A stretch of 64,000 nucleotides of DNA, taken from Marinibaculum pumilum. GTDB taxonomy: Bacteria; Pseudomonadota; Alphaproteobacteria; Ferrovibrionales; Ferrovibrionaceae. The stretch lies in contig NZ_JBHRTR010000031.1 of assembly GCF_042646425.1 (NCBI RefSeq), positions 186,001 to 250,000 on the forward strand, written 5' to 3'. The notes beneath the pieces were generated by a model. That model had not been told where the DNA came from, made no database searches, and saw nothing but the letters and a program-made list of their open reading frames with translations. A program made the translations under genes and the position numbers. Shown one piece after another: positions 28,232 through 36,758 of this stretch (the stretch's first letter is position 1; each line of letters opens with the position of its first letter).

Positions 28232-28801
28232 ATGAGTTTCGACCTGAAGCGGCTGGCGCGGCTGCCGGCCGTCGTCATGATGGCGACCGCCTTTGCGGCC
28301 GGCTCGCCGGCGCTTGCCGGCAGCGCCTACGAGCACGAGTTCACCGCCATCGAGGGCGGGGAGCTGCCGCTGGAGGCCTGGCGGGGCAAGGCACTGCTGG
28401 TGGTGAACACCGCCTCGCTCTGCGGCTTCACGCCGCAATATGACGGCCTGCAGCGTCTGTGGGAAAGCTACCGCGACCGGGGCCTGGTGGTGCTCGGGGT
28501 GCCGTCCAACGATTTTGGCGGCCAGGAGCCCGGCCAGGAGGCGGAGATCAAGCAGTTCTGCGAGGTCAATTTCGGGATCGACTTCCCGATGACCGAGAAG
28601 CTGGCGGTCACCGGCCCCGGCGCGCATCCCTTCTATCAGTGGGCAGCGGCGCAGCTCGGGCCGGAAGGGGTACCGCGCTGGAACTTCCACAAGATCCTGG
28701 TCGCCCCCGACGGCAAGGCGGTGGCGGGCTTTCCCGCCAGCGTGACGCCGACGGATTCCCGCCTGACCGCGGCGGTCGAGCGGCTGCTTCCCGTACCCTG
28801 A
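28232..28801 (+). CDS. Glutathione peroxidase family protein, exported
   Basis: A 189-residue thioredoxin-fold peroxidase with an N-terminal signal sequence (LPAVVMMATAFAAGSPALAGSA). The peroxidatic residue is Cys64 in NTASLCGFTPQY, not selenocysteine, and the conserved GVPSNDFGGQEPG and RWNFHKILV motifs are intact. It reduces peroxides, probably using thioredoxin or glutathione in the periplasm. It precedes the stress-controlled amidoligase pair by 114 bases, which include a separate EcfG-type promoter. Confidence 0.88.
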   Translation: MSFDLKRLARLPAVVMMATAFAAGSPALAGSAYEHEFTAIEGGELPLEAWRGKALLVVNTASLCGFTPQYDGLQRLWESYRDRGLVVLGVPSNDFGGQEPGQEAEIKQFCEVNFGIDFPMTEKLAVTGPGAHPFYQWAAAQLGPEGVPRWNFHKILVAPDGKAVAGFPASVTPTDSRLTAAVERLLPVP

Positions 28802-28858
28802 ACCGCCGCCCGGTTCCGCCCAAAGCGGCCCAGCGCGGAAGGGAAGGGGCGAAGCGCG

Positions 28859-28884
28859 GGAACATTCGGCGGGACCGCTGCGTT
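28859..28884 (+). promoter_or_regulatory. EcfG-type promoter of the amidoligase operon
   Basis: GGAAC at 28859-28863, a 17-base spacer, and CGTT at 28881-28884 exactly match the alphaproteobacterial general stress sigma factor consensus. The -10 ends 31 bases before the amidoligase ATG. Confidence 0.65.
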
Positions 28885-28915
28885 CCTGTATCTGCGCAAG
28901 CGGGGGAGGGCGCGG

Positions 28916-29893
28916 ATGACCTGCATCGAGGGACTGCCCGAGGCGCTCGCCTTCCGTGACGGACGACTGCGGCGCATCGGTGTTGAACTGGAATTCGGCA
29001 ACCTGACCGTCGGCGAGGCGGCTGCCATCGTGCAGCGGCAGTTTGGCGGACAGGTCGCCGTGACCAGTCCCCATCTGGCGTGGGTGACCGGGGCGGAGGC
29101 CGGCGATTTCGATATCCGCCTGGATTCCCGCCTGGCCCATGCGGAGGCGGCGACCGGCGACGACCTGCTGGACCTCCTGCAGCGAGAGGCGGCGGAGGTG
29201 GCCGGCGACGTGCTGCAGGTCTGGACCCCCTGCGAGATCTCCGCGCCGCCGATGCCGCTCTCGGCGCTGCCGATGCTGGACCGCCTGGCCGACGCCCTGC
29301 GCGCCGCCGGTGCGCATGGCAGCGGCGCCCGGCCGCATTACGCCTATGCCCTGCAGCTGAACGTCGAGGTGCGGAGCCTCGAGGCGGCGGCCGTGCTGCG
29401 CCTGCTGCAGGCCTTCCTGCTGATGGAGGACTGGCTGCGGCGGCAATGCCTGCGCGACCTGTCCCGGCAACTGACCCTGTTCGTGCGCCCCTTCCCGGAG
29501 GCGTATCGCCGCCAGGTGCTGGACCCGGGCTACGCCCCCGACTGGCAGCAGCTGATCCGTGACCATCTGGCCGCCAACCCGACCCGCAACCGCGACCTGG
29601 ACCTGCTGCCGCTGTTCGCGCATGTCCGCCCCGACTTGGTGGACGCGCTTGTGGACGACATGAAGGTCAGCGCACGGCCGGCCTGGCATTACCGCCTGCC
29701 GGATTGCCGGCTGGACGAGCCCGGCTGGTCGATCGCCACGGAATGGCGGCGCTGGGTGGCGGTGGAGCGGCTGGCCGCGGACGATCGTCGCTTCGCCCGG
29801 GTGCGCCGCGCCTTCCTGGACTGGGGCGGGCGTGTCGATCCGGTCGAATGGCAGTCATGGCTGGCGGCCCAGCGCAGCCTGGAGGAATCGTGA
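28916..29893 (+). CDS. Amidoligase family protein (COOH-NH2 ligase, glutamine synthetase fold)
   Basis: A 325-residue protein of the Amidoligase_2 type. The N-terminus has RRIGVELEFGNLTVGEAA, the metal/ATP-binding Glu-x-Glu strand of the glutamine synthetase-like fold, followed by HYAYALQLNVEV near residue 142 and NPTRNRDLDLLPLFAHVRPD near residue 220. The family forms amide bonds between carboxylate and amine groups; substrates are uncharacterised in most branches. GGGGAGGG precedes the ATG. It overlaps the next gene by the GTGA junction, which couples it to a class I glutamine amidotransferase, a pairing known from bioinformatic surveys of amidoligases. Confidence 0.75.
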   Translation: MTCIEGLPEALAFRDGRLRRIGVELEFGNLTVGEAAAIVQRQFGGQVAVTSPHLAWVTGAEAGDFDIRLDSRLAHAEAATGDDLLDLLQREAAEVAGDVLQVWTPCEISAPPMPLSALPMLDRLADALRAAGAHGSGARPHYAYALQLNVEVRSLEAAAVLRLLQAFLLMEDWLRRQCLRDLSRQLTLFVRPFPEAYRRQVLDPGYAPDWQQLIRDHLAANPTRNRDLDLLPLFAHVRPDLVDALVDDMKVSARPAWHYRLPDCRLDEPGWSIATEWRRWVAVERLAADDRRFARVRRAFLDWGGRVDPVEWQSWLAAQRSLEES

Positions 29894-30624
29894 GCGGGCG
29901 GCGTCCGCGGATCGGCGTCACCGGCGGCCGCAACCGCGGCTGGCTGCTCTGGCTGTTCACCTGGCTGTCGCTGCTGCTGGCCGGCGGGCGCGCCGTCCGC
30001 CTGACGCCGGGACGGCCGATCCCGGCCCGGCCGGTCGACGGGCTGGTGATCGGCGGCGGCGACGATATCGGAGTGGAGATGTATGGCGGCCTGCCGCGGC
30101 CGGCGGTGGCGGCCGCCGATCCGGCGCGCGACATCCTGGAGCGGGACCTGATCCGCACGGCGGTGGCGCAGGGCATACCGGTGCTCGGCGTCTGCCGGGG
30201 CGCACAGATGCTGAACGTCGCCAGCGGCGGCAGCCTGCATACCGACATCTACGAGGTCTATGGCAAGGTGCCGCGGCTGAAGACAGTGCTGCCGCTGAAA
30301 TGGGTGGAGATCGTGCCCGGCAGCCGGCTCGCTGGCATCCTGCGCCGGCGCCGCAGCCGGGTGAACGCGTTGCATCACCAGTCGATCGCCGGCCTGGGCA
30401 AGGGGCTGCGGGTGGTCGCGCGCGACCGCTGGGGCATCGTGCAGGCGGTCGAGGGCAGCGACGGCTTCGCAGTCGGTGTGCAATGGCATCCCGAATTCCT
30501 GATCTTCGACCGCAGCCAGCGTGCGCTGTTCCGTGCCCTGGTGCGGGCGGCGCGGCAGCCGGACCACGGCGCCGGGACCGCACAACCGCGCCGATGCGCG
30601 AACGGCGATTTATTTTACACTTAA
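29890..30624 (+). CDS. Class I glutamine amidotransferase-like protein (peptidase C26, gamma-glutamyl hydrolase type)
   Basis: A 244-residue protein starting at a GTG that overlaps the amidoligase stop. The nucleophile Cys is in VLGVCRGAQMLNVASGGSLHTDIYE near residue 100, an internal His is in NALHHQSI, and the triad His-Glu is in VGVQWHPEF near residue 198. A VDGLVIGGGDDIGVEMYGG segment is the C26 signature of gamma-glutamyl-GABA hydrolase (PuuD-like) proteins. In this context it may cleave or trim the gamma-amide product of the ligase. The C-terminal 15 residues (PRRCANGDLFYT) run into the next promoter region. Confidence 0.8.
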   Translation: MSGRRPRIGVTGGRNRGWLLWLFTWLSLLLAGGRAVRLTPGRPIPARPVDGLVIGGGDDIGVEMYGGLPRPAVAAADPARDILERDLIRTAVAQGIPVLGVCRGAQMLNVASGGSLHTDIYEVYGKVPRLKTVLPLKWVEIVPGSRLAGILRRRRSRVNALHHQSIAGLGKGLRVVARDRWGIVQAVEGSDGFAVGVQWHPEFLIFDRSQRALFRALVRAARQPDHGAGTAQPRRCANGDLFYT

Positions 30625-30629
30625 AATAA
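30610..30629. promoter_or_regulatory. AT-rich perfect palindrome upstream of the Rieske dioxygenase operon
   Basis: TTATTTTA-CACT-TAAAATAA has 8-bp perfect arms and is conspicuous in this GC-rich DNA. It lies 96 bases before the dioxygenase start codon, overlapping the end of the amidotransferase gene, and is probably the operator for the catabolic operon. It differs from the GTTTGACATCGTCAAAC-type sites, so a different regulator is likely. Confidence 0.5.
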
Positions 30630-30724
30630 TCTGCGCTATACGGTCGCGACGCGCCGGCTGCGGGACGACGGGTCGCGCAGCGCCGGCTATCATCTCCGTC
30701 ACCCGCCGATGGGGAGGAAGAGCC

Positions 30725-32143
30725 ATGTCGCAGGCAACGAGAGCGCCCGCAACGGACAGTCCGAAGGGCAGCCCGGCAATCCGGCCGCCGGGGGGACACC
30801 GCTATCGCGGCAATCCCGACGCCGTCCGCGCCCTGGTGCAGGGCGACCGCATCCACCGCGACCTCTATGTCGACCGCGAGGTCTTCGACCTGGAGATGGC
30901 GCATCTGTTCGCCAATACCTGGGTCTATGTCGGCCATGACAGCCAGGTGCCGGAGACCGGCGACTACTACACCACCACCATTGGCAACCAGCCGGTGATC
31001 ATGGTGCGCGGCGACGATGGCGCGGTGCACGTGGTCATGAACCGCTGCGCCCACAAGGGCGCCAGGCTGGTCTCCGAAGTGCATGGCTCCGCGGGCAAGA
31101 TGTTTCGCTGCCCCTATCATGCCTGGGCCTACAAGCTGAACGGCGAGTTGATGGGGATCCCGCTGAAGCAGGGCTATCAGGGCACCGGCCTGGATGCCTG
31201 TGAGGCGGCGAAGGGCCTCAGCCGGCCGGCGGGGGTGGAGAACTATCGCGGCTTCGTCTTCGCGAAGCTGAACCCGGGCGGGCTGTCGTTCCGCGACTAT
31301 TTCGGCGACAGCCTGTCGTCGATCGACAATATGGTCGACCGGTCGCCCGAGGGGCGGCTGACGGTCGCCGGCGGCGTGCTGCGCTACATGCACGACTGCA
31401 ACTGGAAGATGTTCGTCGAGAACCTGAACGACGCCATGCACCCGATGGTGGCGCATGAATCCTCCGCCAAGGTGGCGAAGGACCTGTGGGCGCGGGTCGG
31501 CGACAAGGACGCGAAGCCGCCGATGGCGATCGAGCAGCTCTCGCCCTTCGCCTCCAGCTATCGCTTCTTCGACGATATGGGGGTGCGGGTCTGGCCGAAC
31601 GGCCACAGTCATACCGGCGTGAAGCATTCCATCCACTCCGGCTATTCCGACATTCCGGGATACGAGGAGCAGATGATCGCCGCCTATGGCGAGGAACGCG
31701 CCCGCGCGATCCTGGGCGAGGCGCGGCACAACACGGTCTACTACCCGACCTTGACCATCAAGGGCGCGATCCAGGCGATCCGGGTGGCGCGGCCGATCGG
31801 CCCCGACAGGACCCTGCTGGAAAGCTGGACCTTCCGGCTGGAGGGCGCGCCCGACGAACTGCTGCGGCGCACCGTGATGTACACCCGCCTGATCAACGCG
31901 CCGACCTCCGTCGTCGGCCATGACGACCTGCACTGCTATCGCGCGATCCAGGAGGGGCTGCAGGCCGGCGGCAACGAGTGGATCAGCCTGCACCGCAACC
32001 ACCGCCCCGACGAGCCGGTCGACCGGGAGGGGGTGGAGAACGGCACCTCCGAGATCTCGATGCGCAACCAGTACCGTGCCTGGGCGAAGTTCATGATCCA
32101 GGACATGGCGGCGCAGGGCGAGGACCGCGAGGCGGCGGAATGA
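30725..32143 (+). CDS. Rieske non-haem iron ring-hydroxylating dioxygenase, alpha subunit
   Basis: A 472-residue large subunit. The Rieske cluster ligands are Cys108/His110 (NRCAHKGA) and Cys129/His132 (RCPYHAW). The catalytic iron site is in ENLNDAMHPMVAHES, with bridging Asp236 and iron ligands His239 and His244. It inserts both atoms of O2 into an aromatic ring to make a cis-dihydrodiol. GAGGAAGAG precedes the ATG. The beta subunit overlaps by ATGA. No ferredoxin or reductase gene is adjacent, so electron donors must come from elsewhere. The operon context suggests that an aromatic acid or its CoA ester is handled. Confidence 0.9.
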   Translation: MSQATRAPATDSPKGSPAIRPPGGHRYRGNPDAVRALVQGDRIHRDLYVDREVFDLEMAHLFANTWVYVGHDSQVPETGDYYTTTIGNQPVIMVRGDDGAVHVVMNRCAHKGARLVSEVHGSAGKMFRCPYHAWAYKLNGELMGIPLKQGYQGTGLDACEAAKGLSRPAGVENYRGFVFAKLNPGGLSFRDYFGDSLSSIDNMVDRSPEGRLTVAGGVLRYMHDCNWKMFVENLNDAMHPMVAHESSAKVAKDLWARVGDKDAKPPMAIEQLSPFASSYRFFDDMGVRVWPNGHSHTGVKHSIHSGYSDIPGYEEQMIAAYGEERARAILGEARHNTVYYPTLTIKGAIQAIRVARPIGPDRTLLESWTFRLEGAPDELLRRTVMYTRLINAPTSVVGHDDLHCYRAIQEGLQAGGNEWISLHRNHRPDEPVDREGVENGTSEISMRNQYRAWAKFMIQDMAAQGEDREAAE

Positions 32144-32646
32144 GCGCCGCGGCGGCGCAGGCTGCGGCGCCGGTCGCCGCGGAGGCGCTGGTCGACTTCG
32201 TCTATGACGAGACGGAGCTGATCGACAGCGGCCGGCTGGAGGACTGGCTGGCCCTGTTCGCCGAGGACGGCATCTTCTGGGCACCTCTGACCCCGGGCCA
32301 GCCCGATCCCGACCTGCACACTTCGCTGTACCACGAGGACCGGCTGCTGCTGCAACTGCGGATCGAACGGCTGCGCAGCGCGCGCGCCTACGCCCAGCAG
32401 CCGCCCAGCCGCTGCCAGCATGTGGTGGAGCGGCCGCGGGTGCTGGAAAGCGATGCGGCTGCCAACCGCCATGTGGTGACGGCGAAGATGGTCTATGTGG
32501 AGACCCAGCTCGACCGCCAGACGGTGCTGGCCGGCCGGCTGACCTATACCCTGCGGCAGGAGGCGGGCGCCTTGCGCATCGTCCTGCGCCGGCTGGACAT
32601 CCTGAACTGCGACGCGGCCTGGCCGTCGATCCAGTGCTTCCCGTGA
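32140..32646 (+). CDS. Ring-hydroxylating dioxygenase, beta (small) subunit
   Basis: A 168-residue SnoaL/NTF2-like subunit: ALVDFVYDETELIDSGRLEDWLALFAEDGIFWAPLTP near the N-terminus, SLYHEDRLLLQLRIERLRS in the middle, and the C-terminal RLTYTLRQEAGALRIVLRRLDILNCD typical of the small subunit. It structurally supports the alpha subunit in an alpha3beta3 hexamer. ATG overlaps the alpha stop codon, showing translational coupling. Confidence 0.88.
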   Translation: MSAAAAQAAAPVAAEALVDFVYDETELIDSGRLEDWLALFAEDGIFWAPLTPGQPDPDLHTSLYHEDRLLLQLRIERLRSARAYAQQPPSRCQHVVERPRVLESDAAANRHVVTAKMVYVETQLDRQTVLAGRLTYTLRQEAGALRIVLRRLDILNCDAAWPSIQCFP

Positions 32647-32653
32647 GCCCGCG

Positions 32654-34321
32654 GTGAACGTCCGGACTTCCGCAATCGCGCTGGCGCACGGCACCGTCGC
32701 CCGCGCCTTCGCCGCGACCGTCGGCCGCCACGCGGCCCGGCCATTCGTCTGCGTCACCCCGGCGACCGCCGCCGCCTACGGCATCGATGCCGGCGACCTG
32801 AGCTATGACGCCGCTGCGGCGGCGGTGGAAGGGCTGACCGATCGCTACCGCGCCGCGGGCTACGGCCATGGCCATCGCGCCGGCATCCTGCTGGAGAACC
32901 GGCCCGATTTCCTGCTGCACTGGCTGGCGCTGAATGCGCTCGGCGTCAGCGTGGTGCCGATCAATGCGGAGTTCCGCTCCGCCGAGCTCGACTATCTGGT
33001 CGACCATAGCGAGATCGCCCTGGCGATCGTGCCGCAGGACCGCGCGGCCGACCTGGCCGATGCCGCAGCGCGGACCGGCCGGCCGCTGGCGGTGTCGGTC
33101 GCGGACGCCGCGGAACCCGGTGCGGCCGTGCCGGAGCCCGCCTTCGCGGCGCCGCTTGCCGGCCGGGCGCCGGACCTGGCGACGGAATGCGCGCTGCTCT
33201 ACACCTCCGGCACCACCGGCCGGCCGAAGGGCTGCATCCTGCCCAACGAGTATTTCCTGTGGGGCGGCGAATGGTACCGCTCCACCGGCGGGCTGATCGC
33301 GCTGCGCGAAGGGCAGGAGCGGCTGATCACGCCGTTGCCGCTGGTGCACATGAACGCGCTGGCCTGCTCCACCATGGCGATGCTGGTGACCGGCGGCTGC
33401 GTGGTGCAGCTCGACCGCTTCCACCCGACCAGCTGGTGGGACAGCGTCCGCCAGGGCGGCGCCACCATCTGCCACTATCTGGGCGTGATGCCGGCGATGC
33501 TGATGGGCGCGCCGGCGGGGCCCGCCGACCGCGACCATGCCCTGCGCTTCGGCTTCGGCGCCGGGGTCGATCCGCGCCACCATGCCGCCTTCGAGGAGCG
33601 CTTCGGCTTTCCGCTGATCGAGGCCTGGGCGATGACCGAGACCGGGGTGGGCGGCTGTGTCATCGCATCGGAGGAGCCCCGCTTCGTGGGCGAGAAATGC
33701 TTCGGTCGCGCGGCACCGGAGGTCGAGGCCCGGGTGGTGGGCGAGGACGGCGCCGAGGTGGCGCCGGGCGCCGAGGGCGAACTGCTGGTGCGGCGCGCCG
33801 GTCCGGATCCGAGCTTCGGCTTCTTCAAGGGCTATCTGAAGAACGAGGCGGCGACCGCCGAAGCCTGGGCCGGCGGCTGGTTCCATACCGGCGACGTGGT
33901 GACCCGCGATGCGGATGGCTATTTCCGCTTCGTCGACCGCAAGAAGAACGTCATCCGCCGCTCCGGCGAGAACATCGCCGCGGTGGAGGTGGAGAGCGTG
34001 CTGCTGCAGCACCCGGAGGTCGCCGCAGCGGGTGTCGCGGCGGTGCCGGATGCGGTGCGCGGCGACGAGGTGATGGCGCTGGTGGTGCCGAAGCGGCCGG
34101 TGGGCGAGGGCGAGCAGGCGGCCTTCGCGGAGGGCCTGGTCCGCTTCTGCCTGGAACGGCTGGCTTATTACAAGGCACCCGGGCATGTGGCGCTGTGCGA
34201 GACGCTTCCGCTGACAGCGACCCAGAAGGTGCAGCGCGGCGAACTGAAGGCGCTTGCGGCGGCGCTGCTTGACGGCCCGTCCTGCACCGACACCCGCGCC
34301 TTGAAAAAGCGCCAGAGCTGA
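32654..34321 (+). CDS. AMP-forming acyl-CoA synthetase
   Basis: A 555-residue member of the ANL superfamily. P-loop-like motif LLYTSGTTGRPKGCILP near residue 180, the AWAMTETGVGG adenine motif near residue 320, WFHTGDVVTRDADGYFRFVDRKKNVIRRSGENIAAVEVE (hinge and CoA motifs) near residue 405, and the adenylation Lys in TATQKVQRGEL. It activates a carboxylic acid to the CoA thioester. It starts with GTG at 32654, seven bases after the dioxygenase beta subunit. The nearest named types are crotonobetaine/carnitine-CoA ligase-like, but the substrate here should be an aromatic or ring-derived acid. Confidence 0.88.
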   Translation: MNVRTSAIALAHGTVARAFAATVGRHAARPFVCVTPATAAAYGIDAGDLSYDAAAAAVEGLTDRYRAAGYGHGHRAGILLENRPDFLLHWLALNALGVSVVPINAEFRSAELDYLVDHSEIALAIVPQDRAADLADAAARTGRPLAVSVADAAEPGAAVPEPAFAAPLAGRAPDLATECALLYTSGTTGRPKGCILPNEYFLWGGEWYRSTGGLIALREGQERLITPLPLVHMNALACSTMAMLVTGGCVVQLDRFHPTSWWDSVRQGGATICHYLGVMPAMLMGAPAGPADRDHALRFGFGAGVDPRHHAAFEERFGFPLIEAWAMTETGVGGCVIASEEPRFVGEKCFGRAAPEVEARVVGEDGAEVAPGAEGELLVRRAGPDPSFGFFKGYLKNEAATAEAWAGGWFHTGDVVTRDADGYFRFVDRKKNVIRRSGENIAAVEVESVLLQHPEVAAAGVAAVPDAVRGDEVMALVVPKRPVGEGEQAAFAEGLVRFCLERLAYYKAPGHVALCETLPLTATQKVQRGELKALAAALLDGPSCTDTRALKKRQS

Positions 34322-34334
34322 TGGACCGCCACAG

Positions 34335-35507
34335 ATGAGTCGGCGCCAGGGCTATGACGGCATCGCCGTCTGCGTGCCGGTCACCGTTCCCTACAGCCGC
34401 TATTCGGAGCGCAGCGCGCACTGGTTCTGCGGCCGCGCCCTGGCCGAGCTGGTCGCCGGGGCGGGGATCGCCAAGAGCGATGTCGACGGGCTCTCCGTCT
34501 CCTCCTTCACCCTGGCGCCCGATACCGCGGTCGGGCTGATGCAGTATCTGGGCATGAGCCCGCGCTGGCTGGACCATGTGCCGATGGGCGGCGCGTCCGG
34601 CGTGGTGGCGCTGCGGCGGGCCGCGCGCGCGGTGCAGGCCGGCGATGCGGAGATCGTCGCCTGCCTGGCCGGCGACACCAACCATGTCGACACCTTCCGG
34701 CACACCATCGCCAGCTTCAGCCAGTTCGCCCGGGACGCGGTCTATCCCTACGGCTCCGGCGGGCCGAATTCCAGCTTCGCCTTCCTGACCGACCATTACA
34801 TGCGGGCCTATGGCGCGACGGCGGAGGATTTCGGCCGGCTGTGCATTGCGCAGCGCGAGAACGGCCTGCGCCATCCGCACACGATGATGAAGCGGCCGCT
34901 GACGATGGAGCAGTACCTGACGGCGCGACCGATCGCCGACCCGCTGCGTCTGTTCGACTGTGTCATGCCCTGCGCCGGCGCCGACGCGGTGCTGGTGATG
35001 ACCGCCGACCGCGCCCGCGCGCTGGGCCTGCCGCACGCGAAGATCCTGGCGACGATCGAACGGCACAACGCCTTCCCCGACGACCCGATCCAGTATCGCG
35101 GCGGCTGGGCGATGGACCTGGACGAGTTCTACGGCATGGCCGGGCTGGGGCCGGGGGACATGGACTTCGTCCAGGCCTATGACGACTATCCGGTGATCAA
35201 TTTCATGCAGCTGGAGGATCTGGGCTTCTGCGCCAAGGGAGAGGCGCCTTCCTTCGTGCGGGACCATGACTTCACCATCGACGGCGACCTGCCGTTCAAC
35301 ACCTCCGGCGGCCAGCTGTCGCTGGGCCAGGCAGGCGCCGCCGGCGGCTATCTTGGCCTGGTGGAAGGGCTGCGCCAGGTGACCGGGCAGTGCCTGGGCG
35401 GTGCGGTGCCGGACGCCAGGGTCGGGCTGGTCTCCGGTTTCGGGATGATCAACTACGATCGCGGCCTCTGTTCCGGCGCTGCGATCCTGGCGCGCAGCGA
35501 CAGCTAG
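34335..35507 (+). CDS. Thiolase-superfamily protein lacking the nucleophilic Cys (SCP2-thiolase/aldolase-like)
   Basis: A 390-residue thiolase-fold protein. The usual CxSG nucleophile is replaced: the motif reads VPMGGASGVV, with Gly86 at the Cys position. The conserved GHP motif near the C-terminus reads NTSGGQLSLGQAGAAGG, with Gln332 at the His position. A normal thiolase claisen reaction is therefore unlikely. Known Cys-less relatives (steroid side-chain aldolases such as Ltp2) work as retro-aldolases in complex with a DUF35 OB-fold partner, and the next gene encodes exactly such a domain. Retro-aldol cleavage of a CoA thioester is the best guess, by inference. Confidence 0.8.
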   Translation: MSRRQGYDGIAVCVPVTVPYSRYSERSAHWFCGRALAELVAGAGIAKSDVDGLSVSSFTLAPDTAVGLMQYLGMSPRWLDHVPMGGASGVVALRRAARAVQAGDAEIVACLAGDTNHVDTFRHTIASFSQFARDAVYPYGSGGPNSSFAFLTDHYMRAYGATAEDFGRLCIAQRENGLRHPHTMMKRPLTMEQYLTARPIADPLRLFDCVMPCAGADAVLVMTADRARALGLPHAKILATIERHNAFPDDPIQYRGGWAMDLDEFYGMAGLGPGDMDFVQAYDDYPVINFMQLEDLGFCAKGEAPSFVRDHDFTIDGDLPFNTSGGQLSLGQAGAAGGYLGLVEGLRQVTGQCLGGAVPDARVGLVSGFGMINYDRGLCSGAAILARSDS

Positions 35508-35516
35508 GGGGACCGG

Positions 35517-36758
35517 ATGACCACGCCGATGCCGCCGCCGAAGCGCAAGGACCCGACGAAGCGCACACGCCTGCCGACACGGCCGCCAGACGGCCGCAGC
35601 CGCGAGGCGCTGGGCCTGACCGCGATGGCGGCGCAGGGCCGCTTCGCGCTGCAGGTCTGCGCCACCTGCGGCGCGGTGCAGTATCCGCCGCGCCAGCTCT
35701 GCGGTGCCTGCCTGGCCGATGCCCTGCAATGGCGCGACGTGGCGGCGACCGGCACGGTGGTGGCGGAGACGGTGCTGCGGCATTCCAACGACCTGTTCTT
35801 CCGCGAGCGGCTGCCCTGGCGGCTGGGCATGGTGCAGCTGGACTGCGGGCCCTCCGCCGTCGCGCATCTGGCGGAGGATTGCGTGCAGGGACAGAAGGTG
35901 CGCCTGGCGCTGCAGCTGGACCGGTCGGGCCAGGCGGTGATGGTGGCGCGGCCGGAGCGGCCGGACGCCTATGCGGGGGAGGACCGGCAGTTGCGTGAAG
36001 CGGGCTGCGATCCGAAGGGGCGGCGGGTGCTGATCGTCGACGGGCGCACGATGCTGGCGCCGGAACTGGCGCAGGCTTTCGTCCGGGCGGGTAGCCGCAC
36101 CGTGTTCGTCGGCCATGCCGAGCCGTGGAAGCACAGCGCCTATGTCGATGCCTTGCGCGGCATGGACGGGGTCGAACTGGTGCCGCTGAACGTCACCGAC
36201 AGCGATTCCGTGCGCGAGCTGGCGGCGCTGCTGGGCGGCAAGGTCGAGATCCTGGTCAACAACAGCTACCACCTGCGCGACGGCGGCGCGGTCGACCGGT
36301 CGGACGTGAACACCCCGCGCGATGAGATCGAGACCCATTATCTGGGCCTGTTGCGGCTGGCGCGGGAATTCGGGCCGGCAATGCGGGCGCGCGGCGCGGA
36401 CGGCGAATACGGCGCCGTCGCCTGGGTGAACCTGCTGTCGGTCTATGCCCTGGTGAACAACCCGGCCTTCGGCACCTATTCCGCCTCCCAGGCGGCGGCC
36501 CTGTCGCTGTCGCACTGCCTGCGGGCGGAGCTGCGGCCGGGCGGGGTGCGGGTGCTCAACGCCTTCCTCGGGCCGCTGGAGGACGAGTGGCACCAGCTGG
36601 TGCCGCCGCCGAAGCTGGAGCCGCCGGCCGTTGCACGGGCGGTCCTGCGCGGCCTGCAGGACGGCCTGGAGGAGCTGCCGGTCGGCCCGGTGGCGGAGGA
36701 GATCCTGCGCCGGCTGGCGGAGAACCCGAAGGAGATCGAGCGGGAGATCGGCGCATGA
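35517..36758 (+). CDS. DUF35 Zn-ribbon/OB-fold protein fused to a degenerate short-chain dehydrogenase
   Basis: A 413-residue two-domain protein. After a basic tail, residues 45-145 form a DUF35 module: zinc ribbon CATC (48-51) and CGAC (62-65), then an OB-fold (RDVAATGTVVAETVLRHSN...). From residue 168 an SDR-type Rossmann domain follows, but its cofactor loop reads VDGRTMLA where TGxxxGxG is expected and the catalytic YxxxK is Tyr321-Ser-Ala-Ser-Gln325. The NNxG motif is NNSY. It therefore looks unable to catalyse dehydrogenation and may be structural or substrate-binding. DUF35 pairs with the Cys-less thiolase just upstream. It overlaps the next SDR gene by ATGA. Confidence 0.85.
   Translation: MTTPMPPPKRKDPTKRTRLPTRPPDGRSREALGLTAMAAQGRFALQVCATCGAVQYPPRQLCGACLADALQWRDVAATGTVVAETVLRHSNDLFFRERLPWRLGMVQLDCGPSAVAHLAEDCVQGQKVRLALQLDRSGQAVMVARPERPDAYAGEDRQLREAGCDPKGRRVLIVDGRTMLAPELAQAFVRAGSRTVFVGHAEPWKHSAYVDALRGMDGVELVPLNVTDSDSVRELAALLGGKVEILVNNSYHLRDGGAVDRSDVNTPRDEIETHYLGLLRLAREFGPAMRARGADGEYGAVAWVNLLSVYALVNNPAFGTYSASQAAALSLSHCLRAELRPGGVRVLNAFLGPLEDEWHQLVPPPKLEPPAVARAVLRGLQDGLEELPVGPVAEEILRRLAENPKEIEREIGA

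Noticed and set aside
29957..34186. Very long open frame (about 1400 codons) on the minus strand opposite the amidotransferase, Rieske and CoA ligase genes
   Set aside because: Low-complexity Arg/Ala/His/Gln-rich translation, no domain, and it lies antisense to well-supported genes; GC-rich codon bias makes such frames common.
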